Source: JBBECE01 sp040881985 (GTDB taxonomy: Bacteria > Pseudomonadota > Alphaproteobacteria > Rhizobiales > Devosiaceae). Taken from it: a stretch of DNA of 64,000 nucleotides. Each line of letters starts with the position of its first letter. The stretch's first letter is position 1. The translations under genes were made by a program, and so were the position numbers. The notes under the pieces are model-generated. The model worked only from the letters and a program-made list of their open reading frames with translations. It did no database searches and was not told the DNA's origin. The DNA lies in contig JBBECE010000034.1 in assembly GCA_040881985.1 (NCBI GenBank), positions 12,188 to 76,187 of the forward strand, given 5' to 3'. Positions 27,846-35,843 of the stretch are shown here, piece after piece.

Positions 27846-28436
27846 TCAATTGCCGAGCGCCAGCCAGACCCCGGCAAGCGCCGTCAGCGCGCCGAGCGAA
27901 CGGGTCATCGCGCGTTTGGCCCGATTGGCGAAGAGCCCGCCAACACCAAGACCAAGCCCGACCCCGGCGGCGTGCAGGACCGCGGTCGAAATCGCAAAGC
28001 CCGCCCCGAAACTCGCCAGTTCGGCGGAACCCAGTTCGCCGCCATGAGCATGGCCGTGGAAAACCGCGAAGAAGCCGGCCAGCGTCACCCCGGCCCAAAC
28101 CGGCACCGGCATGGCCAACGCGACGACAAGGCCGAGGACGACAACCGAGGCGAGAATGGCTGGCTCGACAAAGGGCAGCGGCGCGCCGATCAAAGCGAGA
28201 CCGAAGCCGGCGATCATGGTCAACACGAATGCCAGCGGCACCGCCCAGATGGCCCGGCCGCCGATCAGCGCCGCCCATAGCCCGACCGCGACCATGGCGA
28301 GGATGTGGTCGAGGCCAAACAGAGGATGCGAGAGGCCGGCGAGGAACGAGCCGTGTTCGTTGGGGTCGAGATGGGCGAAGGCGGGGACGGTCAAGGCGAG
28401 GAGCGCGAGCGCGCCGAGCAGCAGCCGGTTCAGCAT
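27846..28436 (-). CDS. ureJ: HupE/UreJ-family membrane protein (probable nickel permease)
   Basis: A 196-aa membrane protein with a signal peptide (ending AFA-HLD) and about six helices. The HupE/UreJ signature HPLFGLDHILAMVAVGLWAA (about 37-56) and FHGHAHGGE (about 122-130) carry His/Asp residues proposed to bind nickel. Its place between ureA and ureB supports nickel supply for urease. AGAGGGACA lies about 8 nt before the ATG. About 130 nt separate it from ureA, so a weaker internal signal may exist there. Confidence 0.92.
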   Translation of the reverse strand: MLNRLLLGALALLALTVPAFAHLDPNEHGSFLAGLSHPLFGLDHILAMVAVGLWAALIGGRAIWAVPLAFVLTMIAGFGLALIGAPLPFVEPAILASVVVLGLVVALAMPVPVWAGVTLAGFFAVFHGHAHGGELGSAELASFGAGFAISTAVLHAAGVGLGLGVGGLFANRAKRAMTRSLGALTALAGVWLALGN

Positions 28437-28564
28437 CGGAATTGTCCCTCTTTTGGTCGACAGGGCGCCCCGGTATGGGTCGCGCCGGGTTTGCGATGAA
28501 TCGCGACTCCCGTCCGCGAGCGTAGCGGGCGGAGACGCTCCGGGAAAGCCTCGGCGGGCATGGA

Positions 28565-28867
28565 TCAGCGCACCGGGTTGTGGACGGTGACGAGTTTTGT
28601 GCCGTCGGGGAAAGTCGCCTCGACCTGGATGTCGTGGATCATCTCTGCGACCCCCTCCATGACTTGTGTCCGGCGCACGACATGGGCGCCGGCCTCCATC
28701 AGCTCGGCCACGGGGCGGCCGTCGCGCGCGCCCTCGACGACGAAATCGGCGATCAGCGCGATGGTCTCGGGATGATTGAGTTTCACCCCGCGCTCGAGGC
28801 GGCGGCGAGCGACGATCGCCGCCATGGCGATCAGCAATTTGTCCTTTTCGCGCGGCGTTAGATTCAC
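28565..28867 (-). CDS. ureA: Urease gamma subunit UreA
   Basis: A 100-aa structural subunit with NLTPREKDKLLIAMAAIVAR, GVKLNHPETIALIAD, EGVAEMIHDIQVEATFPDG and C-terminal GTKLVTVHNPVR, all canonical. The start is GTG at 28867 with GGGAG about 6 nt upstream. It follows ureD by 18 nt. The C-terminal HNP motif is intact. Confidence 0.97.
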   Translation of the reverse strand: MNLTPREKDKLLIAMAAIVARRRLERGVKLNHPETIALIADFVVEGARDGRPVAELMEAGAHVVRRTQVMEGVAEMIHDIQVEATFPDGTKLVTVHNPVR

Positions 28868-28885
28868 GGGGTCTCCCCGGGCGGC

Positions 28886-29719
28886 CTAGAGTGACCAGAG
28901 TTTGGGCAGCGCTGCCTTGCCGTTCAGCAGATTGAGGACCGGCAGGAGCTTCTGACGCAGATCGAAGCCGCTCTTCGCCAGGATCCTCGCAAGAATCCTG
29001 CCATTCCAGGCACTGGCCCCGCCGGTCTCGCCGAGGATCGCGCGGACCGCGTCGAGCCGGTCGCCGGCGTGGGGGGCGACAAATAGAATCGAAGCAACCG
29101 CCCGGCTGCCGGCGAGCAAGGCGGGCCGGGCGAGCATCTGCGCGGCGTCGGGGCCGAGACGGAAATCCTCGGCGTGGAACAGGCGTCCGGCGCGGAAAAT
29201 CCGCCAGCGATCGTGCAGGGACGCGCGGCCGAGGTTTTCGCCCATCGCCTCGCGGCCGAAAATGATCGGCTCGACGATCAGCGCCTCGGCGTCGGCGGCG
29301 AGATCGAGTGTGAGCGAGCGGCTGAGCGCGGCGCGGTCAAAGAGGATGGTCTCCTGCGGCAGCCAAAACAGCTTCGCGCCCGGCCCGGCTGCGAGAGCGA
29401 CGGAAATTTGCGCCTCGCCGGACGCGGCGCGGTAGATTTTCTCGGCTGCGGGGGTCGTCAGTGTCAGGCTGGCGCCGGGGCCCAGGGTGGCAGTCCAGGC
29501 GAGCCGGTCCCCGCCGGTCACCCCGCCGGCGGTATTGATCAGCACGGCCTCCAGCCCGGCCTTTCCGGCGCGCGACGGCAGGCGAATCTTTGCCGCGCCG
29601 TCCTGATAGAGTTCGGTGAGATGGGTTATCCCGTCCCGCGCCTCGACCGCAATGCGGCCTTGGCCGGCGACGCGCTCAAGGACCGGGGGGACGGAAGGCG
29701 TCGCGAGGCGCTGGTGCAT
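28886..29719 (-). CDS. ureD: Urease accessory protein UreD (UreH)
   Basis: A 277-aa scaffold protein that binds apo-urease and recruits UreF and UreG. Family features: GGVTGGDRLAWTATLGPGAS (about 65-84), TTPAAEKIYRA, LFWLPQETILFDRAALSR (about 118-135) and EPIIFGREAMGE. It is the first gene of the urease operon; no strong promoter could be read in the 96 nt upstream. Confidence 0.93.
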   Translation of the reverse strand: MHQRLATPSVPPVLERVAGQGRIAVEARDGITHLTELYQDGAAKIRLPSRAGKAGLEAVLINTAGGVTGGDRLAWTATLGPGASLTLTTPAAEKIYRAASGEAQISVALAAGPGAKLFWLPQETILFDRAALSRSLTLDLAADAEALIVEPIIFGREAMGENLGRASLHDRWRIFRAGRLFHAEDFRLGPDAAQMLARPALLAGSRAVASILFVAPHAGDRLDAVRAILGETGGASAWNGRILARILAKSGFDLRQKLLPVLNLLNGKAALPKLWSL

Positions 29720-29815
29720 TGGCCGAGCCTAGGGCAGGGCGCGGCGGCCGTCCATCAGCCGAGGGCGACCCCGTCGAAGTGCTTGCGGGCGAGATGGAAA
29801 CTCCGGCGGAGCCGG

Positions 29816-29953
29816 TCAGTCGCTCATGAAGTCCCAGTCGCCGTGCTTCATGCCGCGATAGACGATGAGGCAGCAGAAGATCGCGATCACGGTGACCGCG
29901 AAGAGGCCGAAACTTCCATAGGGGTCGAGCAACAAATCGCTGAATGAAGGCAT
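29816..29953 (-). CDS. Small single-span membrane protein (45 aa)
   Basis: An open frame too short for routine gene calling: 45 aa beginning MPSFSDLLLDPYGSFG, a membrane segment GLFAVTVIAIFCCLIVY (about 16-32), then a polar tail RGMKHGDWDFMSD. The positive-inside residues after the helix and strong third-position G/C favour a real gene. No clear ribosome binding site. It lies between rplS and ureD on the same strand as both. Function unknown. Confidence 0.6.
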   Translation of the reverse strand: MPSFSDLLLDPYGSFGLFAVTVIAIFCCLIVYRGMKHGDWDFMSD

Positions 29954-30134
29954 GCTGTCATCTGGTGGGTGAAGGGGCACCTGGCGAATGAACGGGGCGA
30001 GGATAGTCCTTGCCGGCTAATCCGGGGTTGCGCGCATCCGGAAAATTGCGCGCTTTTCGTCAGGGAATCGTTAACCCGGCTGAAAAAGCCCGTGAACAAG
30101 CGGTGAACAGAGGCCCGGGAAATCCGGGAAAGCT

Positions 30135-30143
30135 TGTGGATAA
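30135..30143 (-). other. Consensus DnaA box
   Basis: TGTGGATAA on plus (TTATCCACA on minus) matches the DnaA consensus perfectly, 42 nt beyond the rplS stop. It is single, with no cluster of further boxes or AT-rich unwinding region, so it is not evidence of an origin; chance or a titration site. Confidence 0.3.
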
Positions 30144-30185
30144 CCGGTGGACGTTGGCGCCGGGAACAGGCGGAAGGCCTGTGGT

Positions 30186-30698
30186 TCAGGCCTTGGGGTC
30201 GATCGGGGGGACGATGTCGGCGTCTTCGGCGCCGGCCTCGAGCTTGGCCCGGGCGGCGGCTTCTTCGGCTTCCTTGGCCTCGCGCTCGGCTTCCTCGCCC
30301 GCGGCGGTGCGCTCGGCGGCCTCGATCTTGCGGGTGCGGGCGTTGGTCGCCTCGAAGATGCGGGCGGCCTTGCCCCGCCGGTCACGCAAATAATAGAGCT
30401 TGGCGCGGCGGACCTTGCCGCGGCGGATGACCTCGATCCGGTCGATCATCGGGGAAAGGACCGGGAAGACGCGCTCGACGCCCTCGCCGTAGGAAATCTT
30501 GCGGACGGTGAAGCTTTCGTTGATGCCGGAGCCCGACCGGGCGATGACGACGCCCTCATAGGCCTGCAACCGCTCCTTCTCGCCCTCGCGAACCTTGACC
30601 CACACCTTGACGGTGTCGCCGTGGGAGAATTCAGGGGTGCCGCGGGCCGCGGTCAGGGCCGCGCGCTGCTCGTTTTCGAGCTCGATGATGATGTTCAT
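30186..30698 (-). CDS. rplS: 50S ribosomal protein L19
   Basis: A 170-aa ribosomal protein at the 30S-50S interface. The core (about 1-115) has FSHGDTVKVWVKVREG, AYEGVVIARSGSGINESFTV, YGEGVERVFPVLSP and RRGKVRRAKLYYLRDRRGKAARI. The remaining 55 residues form an Ala/Glu-rich, probably helical extension ending VPPIDPKA, as in several alphaproteobacteria. The ATG at 30698 is set by the family N-terminus. Unusually, it is not next to trmD: two plus-strand genes intervene, so it needs its own promoter. Confidence 0.96.
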   Translation of the reverse strand: MNIIIELENEQRAALTAARGTPEFSHGDTVKVWVKVREGEKERLQAYEGVVIARSGSGINESFTVRKISYGEGVERVFPVLSPMIDRIEVIRRGKVRRAKLYYLRDRRGKAARIFEATNARTRKIEAAERTAAGEEAEREAKEAEEAAARAKLEAGAEDADIVPPIDPKA

Positions 30699-30768
30699 GG
30701 CCGGTCGGTTCGATCTTTTCGGAGGGGCGATTTGAGCCGCCCGGTCCTGGTTGCAACGGGTTGGCGCG

Positions 30769-30797
30769 CCTATAGAGGAGATCGGCAAAAGAGTCCA
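30769..30797 (-). promoter_or_regulatory. Candidate sigma-70 promoter for rplS
   Basis: On minus: TGGACT (30792-30797), 17-nt spacer, TATAGG (30769-30774). Each hexamer matches consensus at four of six positions. It lies 71 nt before the rplS start, in the gap where a promoter is required because rplS is cut off from trmD. Confidence 0.4.
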
Positions 30798-30874
30798 CAT
30801 GGTCCCTCCCCCAGCTAGCGGGAGGCAAAAGGGGGCAAATTCGGTGATAGGCTTTGCGTAAAGCGGAGAAGGTC

Positions 30875-30967
30875 ATGGAATTCATCTTCGGAACCCTGTT
30901 TTTCGTCGTGGTCGTCGGCTGGCTCGACGCCGGCCTGCCCTGGACGGTCGGGGACAAAGGCAAATGA
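30875..30967 (+). CDS. Thirty-residue membrane peptide upstream of YdjM-like gene
   Basis: A 30-aa frame starting MEFIFGTLFFVVVVGWLDAG and ending LPWTVGDKGK, with one hydrophobic segment (about 3-20). It has a strong GGAGAAGG site 4 nt before the ATG and a 4-nt ATGA overlap with the next gene, so translation is coupled. It may be a functional small membrane protein or a leader peptide that controls the downstream gene. Not recognised. Confidence 0.65.
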   Translation: MEFIFGTLFFVVVVGWLDAGLPWTVGDKGK

Positions 30968-31551
30968 TCGCCGGCCACTTCGGATTGGCCGCGGCGGTCA
31001 AAAGCCGCGCGCCCAACGTGCCGCTCTGGTCGCTGATGCTGGCGACGGCGTGGCTCGATGTGATTTTCGTGCCGCTTTACCTTGCAGGGATCGAGACGAT
31101 CGAGGTCATGCCGGGCACTGCGGGCGGGTTCGGGCAGTCGATCATCCATGCCGACTGGACGCACTCCCTCTTGGGCGCGCTGGTGCTTTCCTCGATCCTC
31201 GGGCTCGTCGGCTATGGGGCATGGGGGCGGGTGGCGGGCTGGGTGCTCGCCGCAGTCTCCTTCTCGCACTGGCTTCTCGATCTCGTGGTGCATCGCGCCG
31301 ACATGCCTGTGCTGCCGGCCAATTGGGGCGACTGGCCGAAGCTCGGCTTCGGACTCTGGGCGTCGCCCTGGATCGAGATCGCGATCGAGGCGGCGCTGGT
31401 CGTGGGCGGGGCGTATCTTTATTGGCAAACGGCGAAGAAAGTCTCGAGCCAAGCCGGCGAGGCGACGGGCCGGGCCAGCCTCGTGGCGGCGCTGATTGCG
31501 ATCGGCGGGCTCGCGATCCTCGGCTATCAGTCGACCACGATCGCGCCCTGA
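30964..31551 (+). CDS. Membrane protein, YdjM-like metal-dependent hydrolase family
   Basis: A 195-aa membrane protein with four or five helices. Conserved polar residues sit as in the YdjM-like (PF04307-type) family: His5 in MIAGHFGLA, HADWTHSLLGA (about 62-72) and FSHWLLDLVVHRAD (about 100-113). These could bind a metal. It is on the opposite strand to its neighbours trmD and rplS. Its stop shares a 14-bp palindrome with the trmD stop. Function unknown; the assignment rests on the His/Asp pattern. Confidence 0.7.
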   Translation: MIAGHFGLAAAVKSRAPNVPLWSLMLATAWLDVIFVPLYLAGIETIEVMPGTAGGFGQSIIHADWTHSLLGALVLSSILGLVGYGAWGRVAGWVLAAVSFSHWLLDLVVHRADMPVLPANWGDWPKLGFGLWASPWIEIAIEAALVVGGAYLYWQTAKKVSSQAGEATGRASLVAALIAIGGLAILGYQSTTIAP

Positions 31552-32244
31552 TCAGGGCTGGCGTTTCGCCCAGAGGTCGGGACGGCGCTCGCGGGTCAGT
31601 TTCTCGGCCATGTCGCGGCGCCACTGTTCGACCTTGGCGTGATCGCCTGAGGTGAGGATTTCCGGAATCGCGCGGCCCTCGAAAATCTGCGGCCGCGTGT
31701 AGTGCGGGTATTCGAGAAGGCCGTTCTCGAAGCTCTCATCAAGACCACTCGAGGTGGCGCCCATCACCCCGGGGAGGAGCCGCACGACCGCTTCGAGCAG
31801 CGCCATCGCCGCAATCTCGCCGCCAGCCAACACAAAATCGCCGATCGAAATCTCGGTGAGGCGGCGAGCCTCAATCACCCTCTCGTCGACGCCCTCGAAG
31901 CGGCCGCAAAGCACGACCGCGCCGGGGCCGGCGGCGAGGGTGCGAACCAGCGACTGGTCGAGCGGGCGGCCGCGCGCCGACATCAACAGGCGCGGGCGTG
32001 GATCGGAAGGGGAGGCGACGGCGTCGATGGCGCGGGCGACGACATCGGCGCGCATCACCATTCCCGGCCCGCCGCCCGCCGGGGTGTCGTCGACGGTGCG
32101 ATGTTTGTCGGTCGAGAAATCCCGCAGCTGATGGGTGCGGAGCTGCCAGATGCCCTCGCTCAGCGCCCGCCCATGATTGGAGGCGCCGAGCGGGCCCGGA
32201 AAAAGCTCCGGGAAAAGCGTGATGATGTCGGCGGCGAAACTCAT
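31552..32244 (-). CDS. trmD: tRNA (guanine-N1)-methyltransferase TrmD
   Basis: A 230-aa SPOUT methyltransferase that makes m1G37 in tRNAs. The knotted AdoMet site is visible in LCGRFEGVDERVIE (about 112-125) and IGDFVLAGGEIAAMALLEAV (about 133-152); the catalytic Asp region is GLDESFENGLLEYPHYTRP. Length is typical. It overlaps rimM by 4 nt. Downstream, the usual rplS is displaced by two opposite-strand genes. Confidence 0.97.
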   Translation of the reverse strand: MSFAADIITLFPELFPGPLGASNHGRALSEGIWQLRTHQLRDFSTDKHRTVDDTPAGGGPGMVMRADVVARAIDAVASPSDPRPRLLMSARGRPLDQSLVRTLAAGPGAVVLCGRFEGVDERVIEARRLTEISIGDFVLAGGEIAAMALLEAVVRLLPGVMGATSSGLDESFENGLLEYPHYTRPQIFEGRAIPEILTSGDHAKVEQWRRDMAEKLTRERRPDLWAKRQP

Positions 32245-32792
32245 TGACTCTCCGCGCCCTCTTTCTCCTCGTCGAGCAGTCCCGGCGGGAGGTCGACGAG
32301 AAGATAGTTTTCGGCGAGACGGATCTCGGGAACGGTCAAGCGGGTGAAAGGGATGAGGAACGAGGCCGCGTCTTTTGGCGCGATCTCGAGATTGTCGCCC
32401 GCCCCGTAATTGTGGACAGCCGCGACGCGCCCGAGTTTTGCGCCATCGCGGGTGCGTGCTTCGAGGCCGATCAGGTCGGCATGGTAGAATTCGTCTTTGC
32501 CCGACGCCGGCAGTTTTTCCCGCGCGACATAGAGCGCGACGCCGTTCAGTGCTTCGGCTTCGTTGCGGTCGGCGACGCCAATGAGCGAGGCGATCACCAA
32601 GCCTTTCTGCAGCCGCGACTTGGCGATGCTGACGGTGAGGCCCGGCCGGTCGGTCAGAAGCGGCGACCAGGTGGCGATCGAGAGCGGATCGGCGGTGAAA
32701 GCCTCGATCCGCACCTCGCCCCTGATGCCGTGGGCGGTGCCGATGCGACCCATCAGGACACGGCCGGGAATCTGGGCGGGATCGCGGGGCAC
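32241..32792 (-). CDS. rimM: Ribosome maturation factor RimM
   Basis: A 183-aa 30S assembly factor with an N-terminal domain (VLMGRIGTAHGIRGEVRIEAF) and a C-terminal PRC-barrel (FYHADLIGLEAR, GAGDNLEIAP, FTRLTVPEIRLAENYLLVDL). The start is GTG at 32792. It lies between rpsP (12 nt away) and trmD (overlap), the universal rpsP-rimM-trmD order. Confidence 0.95.
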   Translation of the reverse strand: MPRDPAQIPGRVLMGRIGTAHGIRGEVRIEAFTADPLSIATWSPLLTDRPGLTVSIAKSRLQKGLVIASLIGVADRNEAEALNGVALYVAREKLPASGKDEFYHADLIGLEARTRDGAKLGRVAAVHNYGAGDNLEIAPKDAASFLIPFTRLTVPEIRLAENYLLVDLPPGLLDEEKEGAESQ

Positions 32793-32804
32793 GAGAGGAC
32801 GCCG

Positions 32805-33191
32805 CTATTCGGCGGCGGGTTCAGGCACAGCCTCGGCGAGGGCTGATTCAGCCTTTGCGGCGGCGGCCTGTTTGGCCTCGCGGCGTTCGATCGCCTTGGC
32901 GCCGGGCTTGGCCCGCTCGGGATTGTTGCGGGGCTCGCGTTTCAAAAGGCCGGCGGCGTCGAGAAAGCGCAGCACCCGGTCGGTCGGCCGGGCGCCGACG
33001 GAAAGCCAGTGCTTGATCCGGTCGGTTTCGAGGACGATGCGGCGGTCGGAGTCGCGCGGTTGCATCGGATCGTAGGAGCCGACGCGTTCGAGGAACTTGC
33101 CGTCGCGGGGAGCACGAATGTCGGCGACGACGATCTGGTAATAGGGGCGCTTCTTGGCGCCGGCCCGGGCCAGTCGGATTTTGAGGGACAT
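32805..33191 (-). CDS. rpsP: 30S ribosomal protein S16
   Basis: A 128-aa protein with core MSLKIRLARAGAKKRPYYQI, LERVGSYDPMQ and WLSVGARPTDRVLRFLDAAG (to about residue 85), followed by a Lys/Ala/Glu-rich tail of about 40 residues, common in Rhizobiales. AAAGGCAG precedes the ATG. It is 29 nt downstream of ffh and starts the rpsP-rimM-trmD unit. Confidence 0.97.
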   Translation of the reverse strand: MSLKIRLARAGAKKRPYYQIVVADIRAPRDGKFLERVGSYDPMQPRDSDRRIVLETDRIKHWLSVGARPTDRVLRFLDAAGLLKREPRNNPERAKPGAKAIERREAKQAAAAKAESALAEAVPEPAAE

Positions 33192-33220
33192 GATCTGCCT
33201 TTTCGTTGGGTTTTGGGTTG

Positions 33221-34780
33221 CTATTTCTTGCGTGGACCGAGGCCCGGCAGGCCTGGGAAGCGCGGCTCGGCGGCCCCCAGACCCGGCAGGGCACCGGATT
33301 TCCTGAACAGGTCGTTGACGTTGGCGGGCAGCGGCTTCGGCGCTTCCGGCTGCGGGGCGGCGGCCCCGCCCGCGGCCCTCTGCAATTCGGCGAGCATAGC
33401 GGGGTCGAGCTTCGACGGATCGAGGCCGGCGGGCAGGCCGCCGCCCAAGCCGCCGAGCATGTTGCCCAAAGCCCCGGCGCCGCCGCGCGAGACCTTTTTC
33501 ATCATGTCTTCCACCTGCCGGTGCATCTTGATGAGCTTGTTGATTTCCTGCACCGAGGTGCCCGAGCCCGAGGCGATGCGCTTGCGGCGCGAGGCGTTGA
33601 GGAGGTCGGGCTTCGCCCGCTCCTTCCCGGTCATCGAATTGATGATCGCGATCTGGCGGTCGAAGACCTTGTCGTCGATGTTGGCGCCCGCCATCGCCTT
33701 TTTGATTTTGCCGACGCCCGGCAGCATGCCCATCAGCGAGCCCATGCCGCCGAGTTTTTTCATCTGGGCAAGCTGGCCGCGCAGATCGTCGAGGTCGAAT
33801 ACCCCCTTCTGCAGGCGTTTGGCGAGCTTTGCTGCGTCTTCTGCGGAGACGTTTTGCGCCGCCTTTTCGACCAGGGAGACTACGTCGCCCATGCCGAGAA
33901 TGCGGTCGGCGATGCGGCCGGGGTGGAAATCCTCGAGCCCGTCGAGCTTCTCGCCCACCCCGATCAGCTTGATCGGCTTGCCGGTGACGGCGCGCATGGA
34001 GAGCGCCGCCCCGCCTCGCCCGTCGCCGTCGACGCGGGTGAGGACGATGCCGGTCAATTCCAGCCGCTGATTGAAGGCGCGGGCGAGGTTGACCGCGTCC
34101 TGGCCGGTCAAGGCGTCGGCAACCAGGAGGATTTGGTGGGGATTGGTGGCATCGCGGACGGCGCGGGCCTCGTCCATCAGTTCGTCGTCGATATGGGTGC
34201 GCCCGGCGGTGTCGAGGATCAGCACGTCGTAGCCGCCGAGTTTTGCCTCACGCAAAGCGCGGCGGGCGATGTCGACGGGGGTTTGGCGGGGAACAATTGC
34301 GAGCGTCGCAACGCCTGTCTGCTCGCCGAGTATCTTCAATTGTTCCATCGCCGCCGGCCGGCGCGTGTCGAGCGAGGCCATCAAAACCTTTTTGTGCTGG
34401 CGGTCCTTGAGGCGCTTAGCGAGTTTCGCCGAAGTGGTGGTCTTGCCCGAGCCCTGCAGCCCGACCATCAGGATCGCGACGGGCGCGGGCGCGTTGAGAT
34501 CGATCGGGGCGGCTTCGGTGCCGAGCACCGCGACGAGCTCGTCATGGACGATCTTGACGACCTGCTGGCCGGGGGTCACCGACTTGGTGACCTCGGCGCC
34601 GATGGCGCGGTCGCGCACCTGCTCGATGAAGCCGCGCACCACTTCGAGGGAAACGTCGGCGTCGAGCAGCGCGCGGCGCACCTCGCGCAGGGCGGCGTCG
34701 ACGTCGGCTTCGCTGAGCGCGCCGCGGCCTCGAAGCCCGTCGAAGATTTTTCCCAGCCGGTCGCCGAGCGTCTCGAACAT
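33221..34780 (-). CDS. ffh: Signal recognition particle protein Ffh
   Basis: A 519-aa SRP GTPase that binds signal sequences and 4.5S RNA and targets membrane proteins to FtsY. N domain (1-85), G domain with P-loop GLQGSGKTTTSAKLA (about 107-121), DTRRPAAMEQL, DTAGRTHIDDEL and TRVDGDGRGGAALS, then a Met-rich M domain with SGSGTSVQEINKLIK (about 405-419) and a Gly/Pro-rich tail. The ATG at 34780 has GGAGACAAA upstream; 21 extra upstream codons are rejected. The receptor gene ftsY is about 3 kb away. Confidence 0.97.
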   Translation of the reverse strand: MFETLGDRLGKIFDGLRGRGALSEADVDAALREVRRALLDADVSLEVVRGFIEQVRDRAIGAEVTKSVTPGQQVVKIVHDELVAVLGTEAAPIDLNAPAPVAILMVGLQGSGKTTTSAKLAKRLKDRQHKKVLMASLDTRRPAAMEQLKILGEQTGVATLAIVPRQTPVDIARRALREAKLGGYDVLILDTAGRTHIDDELMDEARAVRDATNPHQILLVADALTGQDAVNLARAFNQRLELTGIVLTRVDGDGRGGAALSMRAVTGKPIKLIGVGEKLDGLEDFHPGRIADRILGMGDVVSLVEKAAQNVSAEDAAKLAKRLQKGVFDLDDLRGQLAQMKKLGGMGSLMGMLPGVGKIKKAMAGANIDDKVFDRQIAIINSMTGKERAKPDLLNASRRKRIASGSGTSVQEINKLIKMHRQVEDMMKKVSRGGAGALGNMLGGLGGGLPAGLDPSKLDPAMLAELQRAAGGAAAPQPEAPKPLPANVNDLFRKSGALPGLGAAEPRFPGLPGLGPRKK

Positions 34781-34986
34781 TTTGTCTCCTGGCCCCAGCC
34801 CTCCTCGCAAGGGGAGGGAGTAGGGGAGATCGCCCAAATGCAAATGACACCCGTGGGCGCAACGCGCTGACGGGTGGTGACCGCCTGTCTCCCGGACAGG
34901 CCAGCGGCTCGGTTTTAGCGAAACCAGCGGAAGTCGCGCGGGGTATAGGCGGGGGGCAGAGGCGAGTCAATCGCGGGGCGGCAGTC

Positions 34987-35748
34987 TCAGGGCAAATCCG
35001 GGATCGGCCTTCCCGCCGGTTTGTATTCGAGCCCGATCAGCCCCGCATAGCCGGCGCGGCGTAGCCAGACGATCCGCTCGCGCCAGTCGATCTTGCCGGT
35101 GCCGGGCTCGTGGCGGCCGGGATGATCGGCCAGATGCACATGGGCGATCCGACTGGCGCGGGTGCCGATGACGGCGTCGGTCGCCTCGCCCATCACCGCC
35201 GAATGATAGATGTCGTAAAGCAGCTTTACCTCGGGCCGGCCGACCGCGTCGACGGTATCGAGCGCCTCGACGGTCGAGGCCAGGAAATAGCCCTTGTGAT
35301 CGATGCGGTCGTTGAGCGGCTCGAGCGCAAGCGCGATCCCGGTGCCGGCGAGGAGGTCGGCGGCGCGGCTCAGCGCGTCGACAACGGCGCGGCGCTGGAG
35401 GTCGCGCGGCACGCCCGGTCGGGTATTGCCCGAGAGGCCGATCAGATTGGCGGCGCCGAGGCGGCGCGCGGTCGCGATCGTCGCCCTGAGGCCGTCGAGG
35501 AATTGCGCGTGATTGGCGGGGTCGGTCAGCGCAAGCATCGGCTCGGCGATCATCGCGGCGAGCCCAACGCCGGTTTCGGCGAGCGCGGACTCGATGTCGG
35601 CAAGGTCCTTGTCGCCCCAGCTCCAAAATTCTACCGCGGCGAAGCCGGCAGCGGCGGCGCGGCGAATACGGTCACCATAGGAGGGTGTATTGTCGGCGAA
35701 GAGAAGTTCGATGCAGGCGGAATAGCGGCTGGGAGGGGCGCTGGTCAT
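34987..35748 (-). CDS. Sugar isomerase-like TIM-barrel protein (hydroxypyruvate isomerase family)
   Basis: A 253-aa xylose-isomerase-like barrel. Metal and catalytic acid positions are visible: GLSGNTRPG, LALEPLNDRIDHKGYFLAS (Glu, about 140-158), LLYDIYHSAVMGEA (Asp/His), AHVHLADHPGRHEPGTG (His) and GLEYKP (Glu). This pattern matches Hyi/OtnI-type isomerases. The ATG at 35748 begins MTSAPPSRYSACIELLF, the family start. It sits alone between ffh and dapF without pathway partners, so its substrate is open. Confidence 0.85.
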   Translation of the reverse strand: MTSAPPSRYSACIELLFADNTPSYGDRIRRAAAAGFAAVEFWSWGDKDLADIESALAETGVGLAAMIAEPMLALTDPANHAQFLDGLRATIATARRLGAANLIGLSGNTRPGVPRDLQRRAVVDALSRAADLLAGTGIALALEPLNDRIDHKGYFLASTVEALDTVDAVGRPEVKLLYDIYHSAVMGEATDAVIGTRASRIAHVHLADHPGRHEPGTGKIDWRERIVWLRRAGYAGLIGLEYKPAGRPIPDLP

Positions 35749-35843
35749 CGCGTATCTAGCAATCGCCGTCGGTCTGCGCCATATAGTGCCGGAACGGGCG
35801 GCAAAGCCGCCTGAAAGCGCCCCAAAATCTCGCGAAACGCCAC

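Noticed and set aside
30135..30143. Replication origin signalled by a DnaA box
   Set aside because: Only one box; no cluster, no AT-rich unwinding element, no dnaA/hemE/repABC neighbours.
34883..34925. Two small hairpins between the isomerase gene and ffh as terminator or 4.5S RNA
   Set aside because: GCCTGTC/GACAGGC (34883-34901) and GGTTT/AAACC have no T-run, and the region lacks the conserved SRP RNA tetraloop helix.
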